Below, one piece after another: positions 35,331 through 47,131 of a stretch of DNA of 64,000 nucleotides (position 1 is the first letter of the stretch; each line of letters starts with the position of its first letter). The DNA is from Pseudorasbora parva (Eukaryota > Chordata > Actinopteri > Cypriniformes > Gobionidae): assembly GCF_024679245.1 (NCBI RefSeq), contig NC_090184.1, positions 1,417,547 through 1,481,546 of the forward strand, given 5' to 3'. Position numbers and translations under genes: made by a program. Below the pieces are notes generated by a model. That model saw nothing but the letters and a program-made list of their open reading frames with translations, had not been told where the DNA came from and did not search any database.

Positions 35331-37442
35331 AGGCATCTTTACACAGCCGAGTTAAGGCGGGTCTAACGCGGGTCTGTGTCTGCTCAAAATTCTGTGTAAA
35401 TACGCGATGCCGCATTAAAGCAGACTTAAAATATGCCGGGTCTGACCCACCTCGGCCCCTAGTATCAAACGCGACATAGAAGCGGTTTTGATTCAGTGTA
35501 AATGAACGCGAATTTGTGCCGCCTTAAACCACATCATTGTCATGACAACCGCCTGTCAGCCAGCTCACTAGGCGCGAGAATCAAGAAGCAGCAAGGAGAC
35601 AAACTATCTAGGAATTAAAGTAAATGCTTTCTGTACTCACATCGTCAAGCTAACCACTAGTGTTCCCCGTTTGTAATCTTCCTTTGAAAAGACAGGCAAG
35701 ATCAACGCACTGCAACATTTCCCCTCAGAAACGGTAAATGCTTAACCCAGTCGGCGTCACTGCAACCCAGTATTATAATCTCTTGGAGAGAACGATATTT
35801 TATATTAGATTTGATATTTTCTGATATATTCTATCTGTTGTCCTACATTTCGTTAAAATAGACTGAAGTTTGGATTTTTCCCTTAGGCATAGTGCAGCCT
35901 AACAACTTGAAATAGGCTATAGCAACTCAATCATTATGGTTGTAGGCTAATTTGTCTATAAGCAACATTGTACAATATTTGAATTTATTTAAAGTTGTGT
36001 ATTTTTTAATTATCATTATTATTAGGCTATGTGCATATTTATTTAGAACATTTAGCTTATTACCGTTTGTTCCCCGGTTGGGTTGTAGCCTAACTGCCAG
36101 AGAAGGGCTAAATTTAATTTGCATGGTGGTAGTTTTTACCATTTCGTTATTTTGGCTCAAAAATTCGTTTTTTTGGAAATATTACCTTAATTTAGAAATG
36201 CTTTTGAACAATTTTTATTAGCCTAATAATAAAAAAATGAATTAAGACAGCGTTTGGAAATTTTGAAGTGCATAAACAATATTCCCAGAATCTTTGTTGT
36301 TATTGTGACATAAAAGTAGAAAATGTATAGTTTATAATTATGTATATCACCTAGGCTATCTGTATCATGTGGCAAAAAATTACAGAGTGAGTTGTTCCCG
36401 CTGTCATAAAGGAACGGAATGCGCCGGCGCTTAATTTCGTTGGACAAAGGGTTAAAGAAAACTATAATGTCATAGTTAGGCTATGTTTAAATATTAGCCT
36501 AACATTATTTTTTAATTAAATAGCCTAACTGTCTGTAGGCTATAGGCCTATTTAATAAAGACGCGAACAAAAATCATCGGTAATGGATTGACGTGTAACG
36601 TTTTTCTGTTCACAATTAGACAGAACTGTCAAATATTCGGATTCATGTTATAGAACCACGGAGAACGACCGCGGACAGGTCCGTCCTATGCACCGAAACT
36701 TTTCACAATGCAACAACATATTTAAAGAGCATTAAGCTATAAAAAATATGTATTATGTGTGGAGGGGAAGCAGCCGCTGCGAGCGCAGACACAGAGCGGT
36801 CAGAGAAACGGGGGAGCGACTGCAGTAGGCTATGATGTTTGTGCAAAACTGCGGAAAAACTGCAGAAAAAGAGCGGGTGTTGAAACCTGTCACCGAGAAA
36901 AGAGTGGGTGTATCCCCCACGGATGCGACGCCCCTGTAGCCTAGCCTACATGTTGTGAATGCTCTAAAGTGACTTTCTGTTTCTTTGAAAAAAACTTTGA
37001 ACCTCTTTTAATATGCGGTATTCTACCCGTAATAATGTAGGCTATACTTTCATTCTAGCGTTATCAATCAGGCACAATTTAATTAAGAAATATAAAATAA
37101 CTATACTGTAGCCTACAATAGAAGAATTGCAGAATTACAGTAGACCTACAGAATTAAGCGCTTTATAGAAGGCAGAAAAAAACGATTTAAAATTCCGTAT
37201 TTTTATTTTAGGTCTATTTTTATACATTTGTATTATTTGTTTTAAATTAATTTATAACACTTTGTTAAAACTGTAGTTTTAAATAATGTTCAACGCATTG
37301 TTACCCGCGATTTTAATTCCTGTGTAAATGCATTTATGCCGCTTCAGAGAAGGATTAAACGGTCTGTGTAAATGCACATTTTTGGGATTTTATGCCGCTT
37401 CAGAATCGGTTTCTGTACCGCGTTTGCTGTGTAAAGATGCCT
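35331..37442. mobile_element. nested PIF/Harbinger-like element, non-autonomous
   Basis: Ends AGGCATCTTTACACAGC and GCTGTGTAAAGATGCCT are perfect inverted repeats, flanked by a 3-bp duplication TTA (35328-35330 and 37443-37445), as expected for PIF/Harbinger. Subterminal sequence repeats GTGTAAATGC and GCCGCTTCAGA type motifs. It is 2112 bp with no recognisable transposase or Myb-like frame. Confidence 0.75.
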
Positions 37443-37770
37443 TTAGATTGGTCAGATGGCCAAATGTAGTTTCCTGTATTTTTATTGGCTGAAGCACAGG
37501 TTAAGGCCACGCCCCTTCCCATTTCGGGCAGAAGTCACATCTGCGGAGACTAGCGAGGGTTTACGATGTCACCAACCCAGGAAGAAGGTCGTTGTAGTCC
37601 AAAGCGGCCATTTTTGTAGGCAATAAACTGCCGTAACTTTAAAAGACAATATCTCCGTTTGCAGTGAACGTTCAGCGCTGTAACTTTGCTGATACTGTTT
37701 ATGCTCAAGCAGCGACATTACACACTAACTAAAGTTACACAAGTCAGATCACATGCAACCACCCCTTTAA

Positions 37771-38050
37771 AGTCAGCAGACGTTGTTGTGAGGACGGGCT
37801 GAATGCATCTGATGTAAGACAGATGTGTGTGTGAACAACCCTCCCATCTTCAGAGTGGAATACACACGCACCGCATATCCCATAATAAATCTACATTAGG
37901 TGGGATCTCAATATATATACACACATGAGCTAAAGACTTCAAAACAGGAAAACATATGAAAACATTCCAAAAGATAGAAAAACAAGAAAATAATCCGTTA
38001 GTTGAGCCCTAGACGAGGCATACAGCTTATCGAAATATATAATCTTAGTC
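37771..38050. other. no recognised feature
   Basis: Short spacer between the TTAA element and the next MITE. Nothing is supported. Confidence 0.4.
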
Positions 38051-38480
38051 TTAAAGGGTTAGTTCCCCCAAAAATGAAATGTCTGTCATTAACTCCTCTC
38101 CCTAATGTCGCTCCACACCCATAAGACCTCCGTTCATCTTCACACACAGTTTAAGATATTTTATATTTAGTCCGAGAGCGTATGCAAGTGTATGCACACT
38201 ATACTGTCCATGTCCAGAAAGGGAATAAAAACATCATCACAGTAGTCCATATGAGACATCAGTGGGTTAATTAGAGTCTCTTGAAGCATCCAAAATACAT
38301 TTGGGTCCAAAAATAACAAAAACTACGACTTTATTCAGCATTGGCTTCTCTTCCGCGTTTGTGTTCAATCCTCAAATAAAGATTCAAACGGTTATGAATC
38401 AGCGAATTGATTCATGATTCGGATCGCCGATGTCACGTGATTTCAGCAGTTTGACATGCGATCCGAATCATGAATCAATA
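38051..38480. mobile_element. truncated copy of the TTAA palindromic MITE found at ubiad1
   Basis: Starts TTAAAGGGTTAGTTCCCCC and then matches 62038-62386 almost base for base, including TCCGAGAGCGTATGCAAGTG and GGGAATAAAAACATCATCAC. It runs through the central GATTCGGATCGC loop and then stops, so the right arm is absent. Confidence 0.8.
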
Positions 38481-39214
38481 ATATTTCAATATAAATGACC
38501 AAATAACCAATTGGCATTCTAACCTAAATTCTACATTATGATTAAATGGAGTCAGATTAAGAGAAATTTGAATAAAATCCCCTTTGCCCCGCTGAAAAGA
38601 CCGAACGCGCAGCGAACTTCACCCGCCGATCGATAGCCTTCATTGGGACGATTTGGGCGGCCTTACACCACTATCGATTGCCACTAACACTAAATGAATG
38701 CAGAATCGTTCTTGCATTTTGGTGATTTCCTAGTTATTTTTGGTTATTGCCGTTTTAATCCGCTTGTCCGTTGGGAGAGTAAAATTCACTTTCACTGCCC
38801 CCTCAAAAAATCCACTTGTCCCAGACAAGAGTTAATGTCGAGCCCTGAAATGGTGCATATGACAACACTTATAGGATGCTTTGAGGAGGCCAAACTACAC
38901 TCAATGGCCACATGACGCTGACATTATTATGGTCTGTGACAGGCTCAGATTGTGAGTAAAGAACAAGTCTGTAGTTGCTGTAGGGCTCTAGATCGATTAG
39001 TCTTTGGCCTGAGCTGACAGCCGCTTCAGTCGAACTCTAATGTCATCTCTAATAAAGAGCTCCAAACATGAGGCATAACCGCAGCCCCACCAGAACCAAA
39101 TCATCTGCTTCATCAGAGCTCCAGCATTAAAGCCTCTCTGACGGATCTGAAACCGGAGCGCTAATCTTTCAAGATCATAAACTGCAGGATTTCCTCAAAC
39201 GATAAGAAACATCG
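38481..39214. other. no recognised feature
   Basis: No exon, transposon end or tandem repeat was recognised in this stretch. Confidence 0.4.
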
Positions 39215-39431
39215 CACTGCAAAAAATGCTCTTCTTTCTCAGTATTTTTGTCTTGTTTTTAGTCCAAACATCTAAAAATTCTTAAAACAAGAAGTATTTA
39301 CTAGACAAGCAAAAGTAATTGTCATGTTTTTGGAAAATATAACTCAAAATTACTTAAAATAAGATAAATAATCTGCCAATGGGGTGAGAAAAATCATCTT
39401 AATTCAAACCGAAAACAAGATTATTTTTCCC
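39215..39431. mobile_element. left arm of palindromic MITE (CACTGCAAAA family)
   Basis: Begins at a well-preserved terminus, CACTGCAAAAAATGCTCTTC, and matches the left arm of the 5134 and 1095 copies up to the palindrome centre. It breaks off at about 39431. Confidence 0.8.
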
Positions 39432-39799
39432 AATTCGCCTGCTTATACTACGACCTAAAAGTACGTACTCTTTTTGTAAAGGGAAAGTACATACTTTTGT
39501 GTGTGTAGCAGAAGACATATACTTCATTCTATTACCAGTGAGGGTTAACATTACAGATACAGATGAAGAAGGAATATAAAGATCATTACGATGACTGACA
39601 TCACTGAGTTTGCTGCTGCAGTGTGAACAGTAGGGGTGTGACGCGATCTCACCAGACTACAATGGGATGAGATTTCTCATTGAGATGAAATCTGTCATTA
39701 TCATGACAAAGTGTGAGGGTGAAGTTAGGATAAATAACTGCGTCCAATTCGCATTCGCATTATTTTTCTAAAGTCAATTATTCCTTATATATATATACA

Positions 39800-40690
39800 T
39801 ACACACCCACCTAAAGGATTATTAGGAACACCTGTTCAATTTCTCATTAATGCAGTTATCTAATCAGCCAATCACATGGCAGCTGCTTCAGTGCATTTAG
39901 GGCTGTGGTCCTGGTCAAGACAATCTCCTGAACCCCAAACTGAATGTCAGAATGGGAAAGAAAGGTGATTTAAGCCGTTTTGAGCGTGGCATGGTTGCTG
40001 GTGCCAGACGGGCCGGTCTGAGTATTTCACAATCTGCTCAGTTTGGGGGCGGCAGCATCATGCTGTGGGGGTGTTTTTCTGCACATGGGACAGGGCGACT
40101 GCACTGTATTAAGGAGAGGATGACCGGGGCCATGTACTGCAAGATTTAGGGGAACAACCTCCTTCCCTCAGTTAGAGCATTGAAGATGGGTCGGGGCTGG
40201 GTCTTCCAACATGACAATGACCCGAAGCACAGCCAGGATAACCAAGGAGTGGCTCTGTCAGAAGCATATCAAGGTTCTGGCGTGGCCTAGCCGGTCTCCA
40301 GACCTAAACCCAATAGAGAATCTTTGGAGGAGCTCAAACTCTGTGTTTCTCAGCGACGGGCCAGAAACCTGACGGATCTACAGAAGACCTGTGCGGAGGA
40401 GTGGGCCAGAATCCCTCCAGCAGTGCAAACCTGTGGAAAAACTCCAGGAAACGTTTGACCACTGTGATTGCAAACAAAGGCTACTGTACCAAATATTAAC
40501 ATCGATTTTCTCAGGTGTTCAAATACTTATTTGCAGGTGTATCATACAAATAAATAATCTATAAAAAATCCAGAAATCACAAAGTATGATTTTTTTAACT
40601 ATGTCTCTTACAGTGGACATGCACCTATGATGACAATTTCAGCCCGCCATGATTTCTAAGTAGAAGAACTTGCAAAATAGCAAGTTATAA
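39800..40690 (+). pseudogene. chimeric Tc1-like element, transposase relic
   Basis: The left part carries a Tc1-type end (CACCTAAAGGATTATTAGGA, about 39810) and a start [20 protein letters not shown] at 39952, resembling a transposase N-terminus. After about 40050 it switches to a C-terminal half that recalls a different Tc1 family: [27 protein letters not shown] with a catalytic Asp (about 40205), and [16 protein letters not shown] sequence (about 40300) with the Glu. A stop at 40147 and frameshifts break it. The DNA-binding and catalytic regions are joined by an internal deletion. The 3' end (GTGTTCAAATACTTATTTGC, about 40515) also belongs to the second type. It is inactive. A separate fragment of the first type of end recurs near 41117. 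Confidence 0.8.
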
Positions 40691-41654
40691 ATACCATCCA
40701 TCTGAACTGTAATTATTCTGCATGAAAAAAAGCTATTTATTTATTTCTTTAACTTGTGTGTTTATTTCCAGAGATCTTTATGAGGGAGCGCAGCGATGCC
40801 ATTCTCAACTACGAGAGGAGAATGTAAACATCAGGCCAGACTTCATCAAGACCATCACTGGGTTTATATCAGGAGTGGGTCTGGCTTTCCTCTCGTCTCG
40901 GCACACACTCGCTCGCCTGTTTTCCACACGGACAGTGTCAGGAACAGCACACTTACTCTATAGTCATTATTTACTCTCACTCACACTAGGGCGAGATTTC
41001 AGTAAATCCCTTCTCAATCGCTTCACAAGACTATGAACAACCGCACACCTTGGCAATAGAATCGCCTCTGGCTAGTACATTTTTATTAGTTTAGTCGCCA
41101 GACTGATATACTTTATTACACACTCACCTAAAGGATAGCCAATGGCTACTGATAGATATTATTTGGTCACCCAGAGTGAACATCTACTCGCAATGTAAAG
41201 GGTTCATGAACTTCTTTCATCCTTGTTTTCTGGTGATCTGTTGTAATTCTCAGGCTTTACAGAATACAGATATACAAGGGAAAGAACAACCAGAGTATTC
41301 ATAAAGCGATTCTTCCGCTGAAGAGATAACATCTCTCTCAGGTGTGTTGAGGATGAGGGTGAGTAAATAATGGTGGATTTATCATTTATTGCAGAGATGC
41401 TCAGATCGACCGATAATTTCAACAGTAAACTCTGTTGTGCAGCACTTTGTCTGTCTGCCAAAAAATGAAAGGGTTTATTCATATTTCATTTGATTCAATA
41501 TAAATTCATGTTTTATGCCTTCATTTGATTACCAGAAAAACTAAAATACACAACACACAATTTCTGAGGGGGAAACATTTCATAGGGCCCTATTATTGTA
41601 AACAAATTAATTAATTAAGTTGGTTTTATTAATTTAATTAAGACGTTTTTGATT
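40691..41654. other. no recognised gene
   Basis: A 104-codon open frame at 40722-41036 has no recognised family or splice evidence. A fragment of a Tc1-type terminus (ACTCACCTAAAGGATA) lies at about 41123. Otherwise nothing is supported. Confidence 0.4.
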
Positions 41655-43692
41655 AAACCATCCATCCATCCATCCATCCATCAACCTATCCATCCATCCA
41701 CCCATCAACCTATCCATCCATCCATCCATCCACCCATCAACCTATCCATCCATCAACCTACCCATCCATCCATCCATCCATCCATCCATCCATCCATCCA
41801 TCCATCCATCCATCCACCCATCAACCTATCCATCCATCAACCTACCCATCCATCCATCCATCCATCCATCCATCCATCCATCCATCCATCCATCCACCCA
41901 TCCACCCACCCATCAACCCACCCATCAACCTATCCATCCATCCACCCATCAACCTATCCATCCATCCATCCATCCATCAACCTATCCATCCATCCACCCA
42001 TCAACCTATCCATCCATCCATCCATCCATCCATCAACCTATCCATCCATCCACCCATCAACCTATCCATCCATCAACCTATCCATCCATACATCCATCCA
42101 CCCATCAACCTATCCATCCATCAACCTATCCATCCATCCATCCATCCACCCAACCCACCCACCCATCCATCCATCCATCCATCCATCCATCCATCCACAC
42201 ATCAACCCATCAACCTATCCATCCATCCACCCACCCATCAACCTATCCATCCATCCACCAATCAACCTATCCATCCATCCATCCACCCATCAACCTATCC
42301 ATCCATCCACCCATCAACCTATCCATCCATCCACCCATCAACCTATCCATCCACCCACCCATCCATCCATCCATCCATCCACACATCAACCCATCAACCT
42401 ATCCATCCATCCATCCACCCATCCACCCATCCATCAACCTATCCATCCATCCATCCATCACACATCAACCCATCCATCCATCCATCAACCTATCCATCCA
42501 TCCATCAACACACCCATCAACCCATTCATCCGCCCACCCATCAATCCATCCATCCATTCATCAATCCGTCTATCCATCCATCCATCCATCCATCCCTCCA
42601 TCCATCCATCCACCCATCCATCCATCCATCCATCCATCCATCCATTCATCAATCCGTCTATCCATCCATCCATCCATCCCTCCATCCATCCATCCATCCA
42701 CCCATCCATCCATCCATTCATCCATCCGTCTATCCATCCATCCATCCGTCCACCCACCCATTCACCCACCCACCCATCTGTCCGTCCATCCATCCATCCA
42801 CCCATACGTCCGTCCGTCCATCCATCCACCCACCCACCCATCAATACACCCACCCACCCATCCATACACCCACCCACCAATCTATCCATCCACCCACCCA
42901 CCCGTCCATCCATCAATACACCCACCCACCCACCCATCCATCCATCAATACACCCACCCACCCATCAATACACCCACCCACCAATCTATCCATCCACCCA
43001 CCCACCCGTCCGTCCGTCCATCTACCCATCCAGCCACCCACCCACCCATCCGTCCGTCCATCCATCCATCCACCCACACGTCCGTCCGTCCGTCCATCCA
43101 TCCAGCCACCCACCCACCCACCCACCCACCCATCAATACACCCACCCACCAATCTATCCATACACCCACCCACCCGTCCGTCCGTCCGTCCGTCTATCTA
43201 CCCATCCAGCCACCCACCCACCCATCCGCCGTCCATCCATCCATCCACCCACCCATACGTCCGTCCATCCATCCATCCACCCACCCATACGTCCGTCCGT
43301 CCATCCATCCACCCACCACTCGTACATCCACCCACCCACCCACCCGTCCATCCATCCATCCATCCATCTATCCACCCACCCGTACATCCATCCATCCATC
43401 CACCCACCCACCCGTCCATCCATCCACCCACCCACCCGTCCGTCCATCCATCCACCCACCCACCCGTCCATCTATCCATCCACCCACCCGTCCGTCCATC
43501 CACCCACCCGTCCAATCCACCCATCCACCCACCCACCCGTCCATCCATCCACCCACCCACCCGTCCATCCATCCACCCACCCACCCGTCCATCCATCAAT
43601 CCATCCACCCGTCCATCCATCCACCCACCCACCCGTCCATCCATCCATCCACCCACCCATTCATCCACCCTTCCATCCATCAATCCATCCAT
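41655..43692. repeat. 2-kb (CCAT)n-type satellite
   Basis: Tetranucleotide-based array of CCAT, CCAC, CAAC and TATC words. The left part alternates CCATCCATCCACCCATCAAC and CTATCCATC modules. The right part shifts to CCACCCACCCGTCCGTCC modules. The change in module composition along the array suggests successive local expansions. Long frames (HPSIHPPTH on plus, MDGWVGGW on minus) are artefacts of the 4-bp period. Confidence 0.97.
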
Positions 43693-43772
43693 ATTATTTT
43701 TTTCTTGTTATATTGTTTAAAATGGATTGATTGAGGAGTACTAAGAAGGTTGATGTCTAACTTTAAAAAATG

Positions 43773-43834
43773 AAAGAGGAGGAGGAGGAGGAGGAGGAGG
43801 AGGAGGAGGAGTAGGAGGAGGAGGAGGAGGAGGG
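43773..43834. repeat. (GGA)n microsatellite
   Basis: About 60 bp of GGA triplets with one GTA interruption. Confidence 0.95.
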
Positions 43835-44087
43835 TAGTGAATGACGTCCCGGGTCGCTAACGAAACGAGGTATGCATTTACGGGTTAATGATTAAATCCA
43901 GGACCTAAATTCTCAAACAGCTTGCGAGTACCAAAATAATCGTATTACTGCACTTAAATGCTGAAATACATACAACATGATGTCCAAACGCACGTGTTGG
44001 CGAGTATAGTGATATACGGTACGTCTGAAAACCCCTCACAGTCCTCAGCCAATACAGAAGAAATAAAAACGCCGGTGTTTATCTCGA

Positions 44088-44144
<57 letters not shown>

Positions 44145-45005
44145 ACGATTAAACAAGCTCAAACAATATCCGCATTTCCTTTACCCTTTAAAATTGCGCA
44201 AACTGAAATTGCAAATTGAAAATATGCGTAAATTTCGCAAAAACTCTCATATAATCGCAATAAAAGTTTTTATAATATATATATATAAAAGTTTTTACGC
44301 TCTCATGACATGAGGTGGATTCAGGGAACGGATTATTCTGCATGCACTCCAAACGCTGTCTTCGTTTCATATGTATTTTGTTTATTAAATGGAAAGTTTT
44401 TTATTTCAAAAGCATTTTTAAAATCAGTTTATATTTCCAACGAACAAAATTTCAAGACAAAATAACGAAAAAAATGAAAACATTTCGCTCTTAATTTTAA
44501 TTAATGCTTGACTATAACACGCCCGTGTCTCCTTCATTAATAATGATAGCTAGTGCGGTGGCTGGATATAGCCGACATAAACCAGTACGGGCCATAATGT
44601 TCGGAATGACTTATCATGAGAGGAAAAAAGACGTTTTAGTCGCATAACATCGGGTAATGGAAATGACGTCATTTCACAAGTTTTTCATCGAAAAGTTTTG
44701 CACAAATCTGTAAAGATATTGCGGCTAATGACACATACTGTCAACTGTGAACACAAAAAACGTAAGAGATTTAGCTTTAAACATAACACATGTAAATTAT
44801 ATTTCCATATGAAAATAAAGTCAGCGCTGAGCATGTGCACAGGGGATGTTTTGAATAGATGCAAAGATGGAAAGAGATGAGAAGACTTCCTCCAGGAGTC
44901 ATACGCTCTAGACCCATCCTCAATCAACAGTCATATCTGGACCTTACGCACAACCCTCCTCTTGATTCGGTGTCAACATCAGACCAAACATCAATGCATT
45001 CACAT
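43835..45005. other. no recognised gene; contains (CA)n
   Basis: A pure (CA)n tract lies at 44090-44141. The remainder has no recognised exon or transposon end. Confidence 0.5.
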
Positions 45006-46876
45006 TAGGGCTGAACGATATTCTGTTTAAGCATCGCGATGTGCACATGTGATAGTCCCATCGCCGGCACATGCGGTGTGAAGGGTCGTAGCCCATGGTG
45101 TATTAAGAGAACGGTAGCTCACAGTAAACACGAGTGTGTTGCTGGAGGGACATGCCCGTTCCACGAGCCTGCACTGTGATTGGTTCGCTGTGCCGCTGCT
45201 CATCGCTCACGGCCAAACATTCACTGCTAAAATGCGCGACGAAGAGGATCCGCCGCAAAAAAAAAAAAAAAGGTATTGTACAAGAAATCATCCTTTTAGG
45301 ACTATTTCGGATACAAAAAGCAGGATGTTGACCAAAAAGAGGTACTTTGCTTGGAGTGTCAGAAAGTTGTGGCCAAAAAACAAGAAAACACCACCATGAT
45401 CACCGTCTGATCACTTAAAGGGTTACTTCAGCGATTAGCATATGGCTTTGTATCAGTAGAAACCCTGGAGAATATTCAAATTATTGTGCTTTCCCCCCTC
45501 ATATCTCCCTGAGACAAGAGATTTATGCATTTTATTTCTGGAAAAATTCCTCCTATGATGCAAAATGACGATTTTTGCATCATAGGAGGAATGCTTGCCC
45601 AGAGGCTAAAGACTACAGCCAGCAGAGGGAGCCATTTCCGCATGTTTTGAATCTGCGCATGGGGGATGGAGATAACACTCAGCTGGCAGGGAGAGCTCAG
45701 CTTGCAGACAGGATCATTTAAACGGAGCTATGGTGAGCAATGTAAGTCTTTTAACTTCTCAAATTCATTTCTATGAAAGTTAAGCTTGTAAAGGCATGAA
45801 CTGAAACGCGTGCCAGACTGAACTCGCGTTGTGAATGTATGCCGCGAGTGTAGTCGCGATTACCTCAGCTCTCATCATTCGTGCAGTCAGTGCTCAGGGC
45901 TGTGAGACTCGCGCGGTGACTCACTCGTTATATTGAACAGACACGTTCAGTTTTTAATTGTAGTGTCTTCTCTAACTCTGTCACAGTAATGAAGTTGGTG
46001 GTGTTGGGAATGGCCTCACAGGGCAGCGAAGCATTCTGGGAATTGTAGTCTTTCATCCCCATGGGACAAAAATACATTTTCTGTCTTTTCTCAGTCTAGA
46101 AGACACCAAATTCAAAAATAATTTCACATTTCTACTGCATTGATGACCCGGTTTAAATACAGATTCATCTTCCCAGCGCTGAAGTATCCCTTTAAAACGC
46201 CACCACAAAGCTCTTTACGACAAATACAAAAAACAAAAAACAGCTAGCGAATCACCAAAGGCAAGAATGTTTACAAGTGCATTAGTTTAGTGTAAGTGGC
46301 GATCGATAGTGGATAATAATATATAATGAACTGACGATAATAAGGTCGATCTGTTGACGCTCGTGCAGCCTCTCGAGGAGAAATCTCAACACTAGAGCGT
46401 TTTCCTGAAGACCATCACGACTGAATGTGTTCATATCAGTTCATATGACACTGATTTCATATGACAGCTCCATAAACAACTAACTAACATTCACTTAAAG
46501 GCACTTACATTTTAGATGCAATATTTAGTGTTTTTGTTCTATTTCAGCAGCGAAAATCGTTCACAGCAGACCCGTAACGCGTCTCACTCACAGCAACAAC
46601 ACAAGTGTGTTACTGAACGATTCAGTGTTTGAATGAACGACTCGTTGACTCACTCATTCAGACGGTCACCTGCTGCCACCTACTGGAGGTTTAGTTTCAG
46701 GATCACACATACTTTCCAACATTTCTTTTTGTCACTTGTAATGAAGCTTGCTTATTAGTGAAATTATTAATATCACAGAATGGGAATTATTGACTGTAGC
46801 CAGGATTGATGGCTCTTAATATCGTTGGGGGAAAAAATATCACAATGTAATTTGTTTTCAATATTGTGCAGCCCTA
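45006..46876. mobile_element. hAT element (TAGGGCTGAACGATATTC)
   Basis: Termini TAGGGCTGAACGATATTC and ATATTGTGCAGCCCTA are flanked by a perfect 8-bp duplication ATTCACAT (44998-45005 and 46877-46884). It is 1871 bp including a nested TTAA element (45419-46191). The right part (46380-46760) contains a third, contracted copy of the repeat core seen at 14.2 and 31.4 kb. It has no transposase frame. Confidence 0.9.
45419..46191. mobile_element. nested TTAA-flanked MITE with strong hairpin
   Basis: Ends AGGGTTACTTCAGCG and CGCTGAAGTATCCCT are inverted and bounded by TTAA (45415-45418 and 46192-46195), a piggyBac-type signature. The interior has a perfect 19-bp stem (45547-45565 with 45573-45591) around a 7-nt loop. 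It is non-coding. Confidence 0.75.
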
Positions 46877-46884
46877 ATTCACAT

Positions 46885-47131
46885 CATCACATCTGAAGAC
46901 AACAGCCCTCAGATGTGAGGCTCATGAGCCCATAGGAAACAGGTCAGAGGTCATTTAGAGAGTTTAAGTGCATAGTGACTTCCTAGAGCGGTTTCTCAGT
47001 GTGAGCATTTCACAGCATTTGAGACTAAAAATAGATGTGAGTGAACTGTAGAATATATTAAAGCCCGACCAATATGGGTATTTGAAGCCGATATTAGGGA
47101 GTAAGAAAAAGTGTAATATTGATATATCGGC
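46885..47131. other. spacer between hAT elements
   Basis: Short sequence with no gene. GACCAATATGGG at about 47070 resembles the end of yet another repeat but was not resolved. Confidence 0.35.

Larger units (their letters stand above)
34801..37766. mobile_element. piggyBac-like TTAA element with two nested insertions
   Basis: Ends AGGGGTGGTT and AACCACCCCT are inverted and both are bounded by TTAA (34797-34800 and 37767-37770), the piggyBac target duplication. A short MITE (34828-35182) and a 2.1-kb Harbinger-like element (35331-37442) are nested in it, leaving about 0.5 kb of its own sequence. It has no transposase. The same left end is seen at 60287. Confidence 0.75.

Noticed and set aside
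40722..41036. 104-codon frame starting MKKSYLF
   Set aside because: No recognised domain, no splice or UTR context, AT-rich start and position next to Tc1 debris.
41649..43730. 693-codon HPSIHPPTH frame and opposite-strand MDGWVGGW frames
   Set aside because: Translation of a CCAT tetranucleotide satellite. All frames are low complexity and lack stops only because of composition.
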